Shown in pieces: positions 59,127 through 64,000 of a stretch of DNA of 64,000 nucleotides. The notes beneath the pieces were generated by a model. It was not told where the DNA came from, did not search any database, and worked only from the letters and a program-made list of their open reading frames with translations. A program made the position numbers and the translations under genes. Position 1 is the first letter of the stretch. Every line of letters starts with the position of its first letter. Origin of the DNA: Verrucomicrobiales bacterium (GTDB lineage Bacteria > Verrucomicrobiota > Verrucomicrobiia > Limisphaerales > J093); NCBI GenBank assembly GCA_024233215.1, contig JACKPW010000023.1:1-64000 (forward strand), read 5' to 3'.

Positions 59127-61715
59127 ATGAGTTCCGCCCCTCCACCCAATCCGATCAAACCCTGTTCGGTCGACTCCATCGGGCTGGCTTCGGCCGGGGA
59201 TTGTGTGCCTGCGGCCCCGGCTTGCGTCGAAGCGCGTCCGAGGGTCAACGGTCGGTTCCTCTCGGTGAACGGAAGCCGTTTCCGGGTCAAGGGGGTCACG
59301 TATGGTACGTTCCGGCCGAATGCCGACGGCGAGCCGTATCCCGGCCGCGCGGTGGTGCGGGACGACTTCGGTCAAATGCGCGAGTGCGGGGTGAACACGG
59401 TGCGACTCTACACCCCGCCTCCCGACTGGCTGGCGGACGAGGCCGCCCGCGCCGGTCTCTACCTGTTCGCGGATCTCTGCTGGGGACCGCGTCGGTGTGA
59501 TCTCGATCGACCCGAGCGTCTGCAGGCGATGTACGAATGGACGCGCTCGCACAGCCGGCGCCTGGCCGGGCATCCCGCGATGCTGCTCCATTCCATTGGC
59601 AACGAGATCCCGCCATTGATCGTGCGCTGGTATGGCAAGGCACGGGTGGAGGAGTTCCTGCGTCGCCTGCACGACATTGTCCGGGAGGAAGCGCCCGAGG
59701 CCCTGATCACCTATGTGAATCATCCGCCGACGGAGTACCTGACCCTGCCGTTCCTGGATGTGGATGCGCACAACATCTACCTCGAGCGCGAGCCGGATCT
59801 GCGGGCCTATCTGGCACGGCTGCAGTCGCTGGCCCACGAAAAGCCGGTCCTGCTGGCCGAGGTGGGGCTCGATTCCCGCAAGCATGGGGAGGCGGCACAG
59901 GCGCGGTTTCTTGACTGGCAGATACGCGCGGCCTTCGAGAAGGGGATGTGCGGGGTCACGGTGTACGGCTGGACCGATGAGTGGAGCATCTTCAATTCGG
60001 ACATCGAAGGCTGGGCATTCGGAATTACCGATGCGCAGCGTCGGCCCAAGGCGGCGCTGGCGGCGGTGCGGCGCATTTACTCGGGGGACTTGTACGCGGT
60101 CCGCACGAAGCCCTGGCCGATGGTTTCTGTGGTGGTGTGCTGTTACAACGCAGCGGCGACACTGGACGAGTGCCTGCGTTCCCTGGGACGACTCGCCTAC
60201 CCGCGCCATGAGGTCATCGTGGTGGATGATGGTTCCACGGACGCCACGCACCAAATCGCAGCAAAACACGAGGTCCGTTGCCTCCGCACGCCCAACGGCG
60301 GCCTCAGCCGGGCACGCAATCTGGGGATCGAGGCGGCGCGCGGGGAGATTGTCGCGTTCATTGACAGTGACGCTCATGCGGATCCGGACTGGCTGTATTA
60401 CCTGGTGTGTGCCTTGGAGGAACACGGGGCCCAGGCGGTGGGGGGGCCGAACCTCTCACCCGCGGGGGATGGTTTCATGGCCCAGTGTGTGGACCAGGCG
60501 CCGGGCAATCCGACGGCCGTGCTGGTGGACGACGAGCGTGCCGAGCACATACCCGGGTGCAACATGGCCTTTCGCAAGGAGGCCTTCACGATCGCCGGGG
60601 CTTTCGACGCGCAGCATCGTGCCGCCGGTGACGACGTGGATTTGTGCTGGCGGTTGCTGGTGGCGGGCCAGCGGATTGTCTATCACGCGAGCGCCCTGGT
60701 CTGGCACCACCGGCGCCCGACAATGCGCGGTTACCTCAAGCAGCAGGAGGGGTACGGGTATGCGGAGGCCCATCTGCAGCAGCGTTATCCGGGCCGGTTC
60801 AACTTCTTCGGTTACCCGGTGTGGGAGGGTGGCGTGTATGACAGCGTGCACTCGCACCTGCGCCAGCAGGGGTTGCCCTTCGTGTTTCGTCCGAGGCTTT
60901 ACCGGGGGCAGTTCTGCGGGGCCCAGTTCCAGACCCTCTACCAGCCGTTTCTCACGTGGTGGTTCCAGATCTTCTCCACGACGGAATGGGTGGGGCTGAC
61001 CGCGTGCGTCCTCCTGTCGGGCCTGCTCTCCGTGTGGTGGGGACCGGCCTGGCTGGGCTGGGGAATGTCGGGACTCGCGGGTCTGATGGCCGTGCTGTCC
61101 GTTGCCGTGGCGTTGCTGGCCGGTTGGCGGGGGGTTCAAATGAAACACTGGACGGGGTGGAATCGCTGGCGTGGACTGGCGGTGGTGAGTCTGCTGCACA
61201 TCCTGCAACCGCTGGCGCGGTGGCGGGGGCGGGTCCGGGGGTGGTGGGTCCTGCGCCGGCATCGCTGGGCCTTCCCGGAATCCGACCTCCTGGAGGGGGA
61301 TCTCGTGAAGCGGGAGATCTGGTTGCGGCGGATGCTCGGCCACATGAAATCGTGCGGCTGGCTGGCCCGTCCGTGCAGCGAGTGGGATGAAGCCGACATC
61401 GAGGTGCCGGGGCCCGGCCCCTACACGCTGAAGCTGTGCTCGGTCTATGAGGAGGACCTGCAGCGGGGGTTGCACCAGGTTCGTTACCGGGTGACCGCCC
61501 GGGTGAAGCCGCACGCGCCGGTGCTGGTGGCAGGCATCATGGGGTTGCTCATCGCGATGACGCAGGTGCTCTACCTCGCCCCGCTGGCATTGCCCCTGGT
61601 CTTCGTGCTCCGGCATTATGTGCGTGCCCGGAACGTCATGATCCAGGCGGTTTCCCAAATGGCTCAGGACTGTGGCTGGCCCATTGGCATGCCCAAGGCA
61701 AAGAAGTACCACTGA
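59127..61715 (+). CDS. Fusion of glycoside-hydrolase-like domain and family 2 glycosyltransferase
   Basis: This 862-aa protein has an N-terminal TIM-barrel of the GH2/GH5 clan (about 45-320) with HSIGNEIPP (acid/base Glu) and LLAEVGLDS (nucleophile Glu). A GT2 glycosyltransferase domain follows (about 331-600) with VVDDGSTD, the DSDAHAD metal-binding motif, GDDVDLCWRL and QQEGYGY. Membrane helices lie at about 617-668 and 797-832. It may build and trim a polymer at the membrane. It is followed directly by an ABC exporter (start and stop share one base, TGATG). The ATG at 59127 gives a Pro-rich N-terminus without a signal peptide, so the GH domain is probably cytoplasmic. Confidence 0.82.
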   Translation: MSSAPPPNPIKPCSVDSIGLASAGDCVPAAPACVEARPRVNGRFLSVNGSRFRVKGVTYGTFRPNADGEPYPGRAVVRDDFGQMRECGVNTVRLYTPPPDWLADEAARAGLYLFADLCWGPRRCDLDRPERLQAMYEWTRSHSRRLAGHPAMLLHSIGNEIPPLIVRWYGKARVEEFLRRLHDIVREEAPEALITYVNHPPTEYLTLPFLDVDAHNIYLEREPDLRAYLARLQSLAHEKPVLLAEVGLDSRKHGEAAQARFLDWQIRAAFEKGMCGVTVYGWTDEWSIFNSDIEGWAFGITDAQRRPKAALAAVRRIYSGDLYAVRTKPWPMVSVVVCCYNAAATLDECLRSLGRLAYPRHEVIVVDDGSTDATHQIAAKHEVRCLRTPNGGLSRARNLGIEAARGEIVAFIDSDAHADPDWLYYLVCALEEHGAQAVGGPNLSPAGDGFMAQCVDQAPGNPTAVLVDDERAEHIPGCNMAFRKEAFTIAGAFDAQHRAAGDDVDLCWRLLVAGQRIVYHASALVWHHRRPTMRGYLKQQEGYGYAEAHLQQRYPGRFNFFGYPVWEGGVYDSVHSHLRQQGLPFVFRPRLYRGQFCGAQFQTLYQPFLTWWFQIFSTTEWVGLTACVLLSGLLSVWWGPAWLGWGMSGLAGLMAVLSVAVALLAGWRGVQMKHWTGWNRWRGLAVVSLLHILQPLARWRGRVRGWWVLRRHRWAFPESDLLEGDLVKREIWLRRMLGHMKSCGWLARPCSEWDEADIEVPGPGPYTLKLCSVYEEDLQRGLHQVRYRVTARVKPHAPVLVAGIMGLLIAMTQVLYLAPLALPLVFVLRHYVRARNVMIQAVSQMAQDCGWPIGMPKAKKYH

Positions 61716-63544
61716 TGATGCTGCGACGCCTGCGTTCCTACTGGCAACCCGCCCGCAACGAGACCCTTGCCGGCGGTGCGATCCTGGTGCTCGCCACGGC
61801 GGTGGACCTGTTGCAGCCGTGGCCCATCAAGTGGCTGGTCGACTACGTGTTCGGGGGGCTCACGCCCCCCGCCTGGCTGACCTCGATATGGCCGGTGTTC
61901 GCGACCGGGGATCGCGCGGGAGGGATCCTCGCGGTGTGCGGCTCGATTCTCGCGTTGGCGGTGGTGTACCGGGTCGGGATTACGCTCGGCCATTTCTTCC
62001 TGATCCGGGCAGGCGCCCGCATGGTCCAGCAACTGCGTTGTCATGCCTGTGACCAGTTGCACCGCCTGTCCCTCGCCTACCACGACCGCACCAAGGTGGG
62101 GGACTCCCTCTACCGGGTCGCCTATGATGCCCATGCCGCGCAAACCCTCCTGAACGGCGCCCTGGTTCCGATCGTCACCGGTGCCTTGATCATGTTGGGA
62201 GCGGCGGTCGTGATGGTGCAGATGAACTGGCGGCTGACCCTCGTCACCCTGGCGGTCACCCCGGTGTTCTTCCTGATCATCCGCGGATTTGGCAGCCGGA
62301 TTGACGAACAGTCGCGGCGCTATCATGAGAACGAGAGCGCGCTGGTTTCGACCGTGCAGGAATCGCTCTCCTCGATCCGGGCCATTCAGGCATTCACTTT
62401 GGAACCGGAAACCCGCCAGCGGTTCCAGACGCAATCCGAACGCAGCCTCGATGCCAATCAGCGGATGACCCGGACGCAACTGGTGTATTCCGCCTGCGCC
62501 GGACTCACGGTATCGGTCGGGACCGCCGCCGTGGTCTGGGTGGCCGGCCACCAGGTGATGCACGGCGGTTTGTCGGTTGGCGACATCCTGGTCTTCCTGG
62601 CCTATCTCGGGATGCTTTACCAGCCGATGAACACGTTCAGCCAGAGTGCCAGCGTGATCCAGTCGGCCGGGGCCCAGTTGCGGCGGGTGTTCGAGGTGGT
62701 CGATGCCGTGCCGGACATTGTCGACCGTCCGAATGCCACCCGGCTGCCGGCGGTGCAGGGGGAGGTCGAGTTCCGTGGGGTCTCGTTCCGCTACGACCCG
62801 GAGAGCCCGGTGTTACGGGCCATCGATCTGCGGGTGGACCCGGGGCGGGTGGTGGCGGTTGTCGGGCGGACCGGGGCGGGCAAGACGACGATGGCCAGCC
62901 TGCTGTTGCGGTTCTACGATCCGACGGATGGCGCGTTGCTGTTGGACGGCCATGATCTGCGGGATTTGCAGCTCGCTTGGTTGCGGAGGCAGGTCAGCGT
63001 GGTGTTGCAGGATCCGATTCTCTTTGCCGCCACGGTGGGCGAGAACATCGCCTATGGCCGTCCCGGCGCGAAGCCGGAGGAGATCGAGGAAGCCGCCCGT
63101 CGCGCGCAGGCGGATGAGTTCATTCGGGCCCTGCCGCAGGGCTATGACACGTTGTTGGGGGAACGGGGCGTCAACCTGTCGGGGGGCCAGCGACAACGCC
63201 TCTCGATCGCCCGCGCGTTCCTCAAGGATGCGCCGATCCTGATTCTTGACGAGCCCACTTCCGCCCTCGACGCGCACACCGAGCAGGCACTGCTGGCCTG
63301 TCTCCGGCAGCTCATGCATGGACGGACCACCTTCATCATTGCGCACCGGCTCTCAACGGTGCGGCACGCCCACCAGATTGTCGTGTTGGACCAGGGCCGG
63401 ATCGTCGAATCCGGCACCCACGACGAACTGACCCGGGGAGAGACCCTTTACCGCCGGATGTACGAAGCCCAGTGGGCCGAACCCCAAACCCGCTCGGTCG
63501 CCAGTTCCCCGAAGCGAACCGCCACCTTGGATTCATCTGAATGA
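61715..63544 (+). CDS. ABC exporter (fused membrane and ATPase domains)
   Basis: This 609-aa half-transporter has six predicted helices in about residues 15-315 and a C-terminal ATPase domain (about 350-590). Walker A VGRTGAGKTT, Q-loop VVLQDPILF, signature NLSGGQRQRLSIARAF, Walker B ILILDEPTSALD and H-loop IIAHRLST are all present. It belongs to the MsbA/lipid-glycan exporter type and should act as a homodimer. The start codon shares a base with the glycosyltransferase stop, and its own stop overlaps the next gene's start (ATGA at 63541). This strongly links export to the glycosyltransferase. Confidence 0.93.
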   Translation: MMLRRLRSYWQPARNETLAGGAILVLATAVDLLQPWPIKWLVDYVFGGLTPPAWLTSIWPVFATGDRAGGILAVCGSILALAVVYRVGITLGHFFLIRAGARMVQQLRCHACDQLHRLSLAYHDRTKVGDSLYRVAYDAHAAQTLLNGALVPIVTGALIMLGAAVVMVQMNWRLTLVTLAVTPVFFLIIRGFGSRIDEQSRRYHENESALVSTVQESLSSIRAIQAFTLEPETRQRFQTQSERSLDANQRMTRTQLVYSACAGLTVSVGTAAVVWVAGHQVMHGGLSVGDILVFLAYLGMLYQPMNTFSQSASVIQSAGAQLRRVFEVVDAVPDIVDRPNATRLPAVQGEVEFRGVSFRYDPESPVLRAIDLRVDPGRVVAVVGRTGAGKTTMASLLLRFYDPTDGALLLDGHDLRDLQLAWLRRQVSVVLQDPILFAATVGENIAYGRPGAKPEEIEEAARRAQADEFIRALPQGYDTLLGERGVNLSGGQRQRLSIARAFLKDAPILILDEPTSALDAHTEQALLACLRQLMHGRTTFIIAHRLSTVRHAHQIVVLDQGRIVESGTHDELTRGETLYRRMYEAQWAEPQTRSVASSPKRTATLDSSE

Positions 63545-64000
63545 ACCCGCCGAAAGCAACTCCCATGACCTGCCCACGCTCGAACGATTCCCCGCTGCCC
63601 CTGACCCGCCTGCCTCTGTTGGTCGCTCTGGCCGGGCTGGCCCTTCCCTGGAACCCGGTTTGGGCCGGACCGATTGTGACCCGGGTTGCGGACCTCAACC
63701 CCGGTGCCGCCGGCTCCTTCCCGGAGCAGATGACCGTGCTCGGGGATCTCTGGTTCTTCAGCGCCTATACCCCGGAGACCGGCCGGGAGCTGTGGAGGTT
63801 CGACGGTGCGACCGTCACACTGGTCAAGGACATCAATGACACCTCGGTGACCGGGGCCGGCGGCGTCCTTCTGGGGAACGACTCCGATCCGTCCGGGCTG
63901 ACGGAATTCAACGGGGCGCTCTACTTCTCGGCCTTTGATCCCCGGCGGGGTGGCGAACTGTGGCGCACGGACGGCAATTCCTGCGAGCGCGTGGCGGACC
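63541..64000 (+). CDS. Secreted ELWxxDG-repeat protein, 3' end outside window
   Basis: The visible 153 residues begin MNPPKATPMTCPRSNDSPLP and continue into a hydrophobic signal peptide (about 22-45). They carry repeats of the type ExxGxELWRxDG (GRELWRFDG, GGELWRTDG) with LYFSA/LWFFSA strands before each one, as in ELWxxDGT beta-propeller repeats. The gene continues beyond the end. It is coupled to the ABC exporter by ATGA and may be a surface-anchored binding protein of the same system. Confidence 0.75.
   Translation, partial: MNPPKATPMTCPRSNDSPLPLTRLPLLVALAGLALPWNPVWAGPIVTRVADLNPGAAGSFPEQMTVLGDLWFFSAYTPETGRELWRFDGATVTLVKDINDTSVTGAGGVLLGNDSDPSGLTEFNGALYFSAFDPRRGGELWRTDGNSCERVAD

Noticed and set aside
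1..64000. tRNA, rRNA or other structured RNA genes
   Set aside because: No cloverleaf, CCA-ended acceptor stem or conserved rRNA segment was noticed in the intergenic regions by eye; a covariance search could still find short RNAs.

Overview
The window looks like chromosome from a GC-rich member of the Verrucomicrobiota, probably a Limisphaerales/Pedosphaera-like organism. This is inferred from three isolated prepilin-like proteins with the GFTLIELLVVIAIIAILAG signature. It is also inferred from many large secreted beta-rich proteins that share a C-terminal tail ending in FYR, from ELWxxDG repeats, from a sparse use of Shine-Dalgarno sites, and from abundant palindromic intergenic repeats. 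No tRNA, rRNA or CRISPR array was recognised.

Layout. 1-9 kb: the end of a secreted repeat protein, a ribokinase (rbsK), and a four-gene MacAB/TolC-type tripartite export operon on the minus strand. 9-11.2 kb: an SGNH hydrolase and the NAD(P)HX repair enzyme Nnr. 11.2-28.5 kb: the most unusual part, the remains of a defence-like operon. It holds a PLD-SNF2 helicase, an ORF6N-domain protein, an Eco57I-type DNA methylase and an AAA ATPase. A 4,500-bp transposon (15811-20310, 3-bp duplication CCC) lies inside the methylase gene. A second transposon of 3,419 bp (23643-27061, 7-bp duplication GGCCGCC) lies at its last codons. Removing both in silico gives one uninterrupted 3,690-bp reading frame whose stop codon overlaps the ATPase start as ATGA. 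The ORF6N gene and the ATPase gene are both cut by palindromic repeats of one sequence family, and a GxxExxY gene sits between copies of that family. Only the helicase looks intact.

28.6-46 kb: prepilin-like proteins and very large secreted proteins (an internally duplicated 1,357-aa protein, an SGNH-hydrolase multidomain protein, a triple-repeat protein, and a PA-domain protein), plus pheT. 46-53 kb: a heparinase-like lyase, an RluA-family pseudouridine synthase, a nitroreductase, an AbrB/PIN toxin-antitoxin pair and an acyltransferase/acyl-ACP synthetase (Aas-like). 53-57 kb: a DUF2235 hydrolase and a membrane Ser/Thr kinase with an extracytoplasmic sensor. 57.4-64 kb: a tightly packed operon of a DUF4405-like membrane protein, a prepilin, a glycosidase-glycosyltransferase fusion, an ABC exporter and a secreted ELWxxDG protein that runs off the window. 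It plausibly makes and exports a surface glycan.

Families were assigned by reading motifs in the translations; no database search was run. Boundaries of the transposons, their target duplications and the inverted repeats were read directly from the bases.
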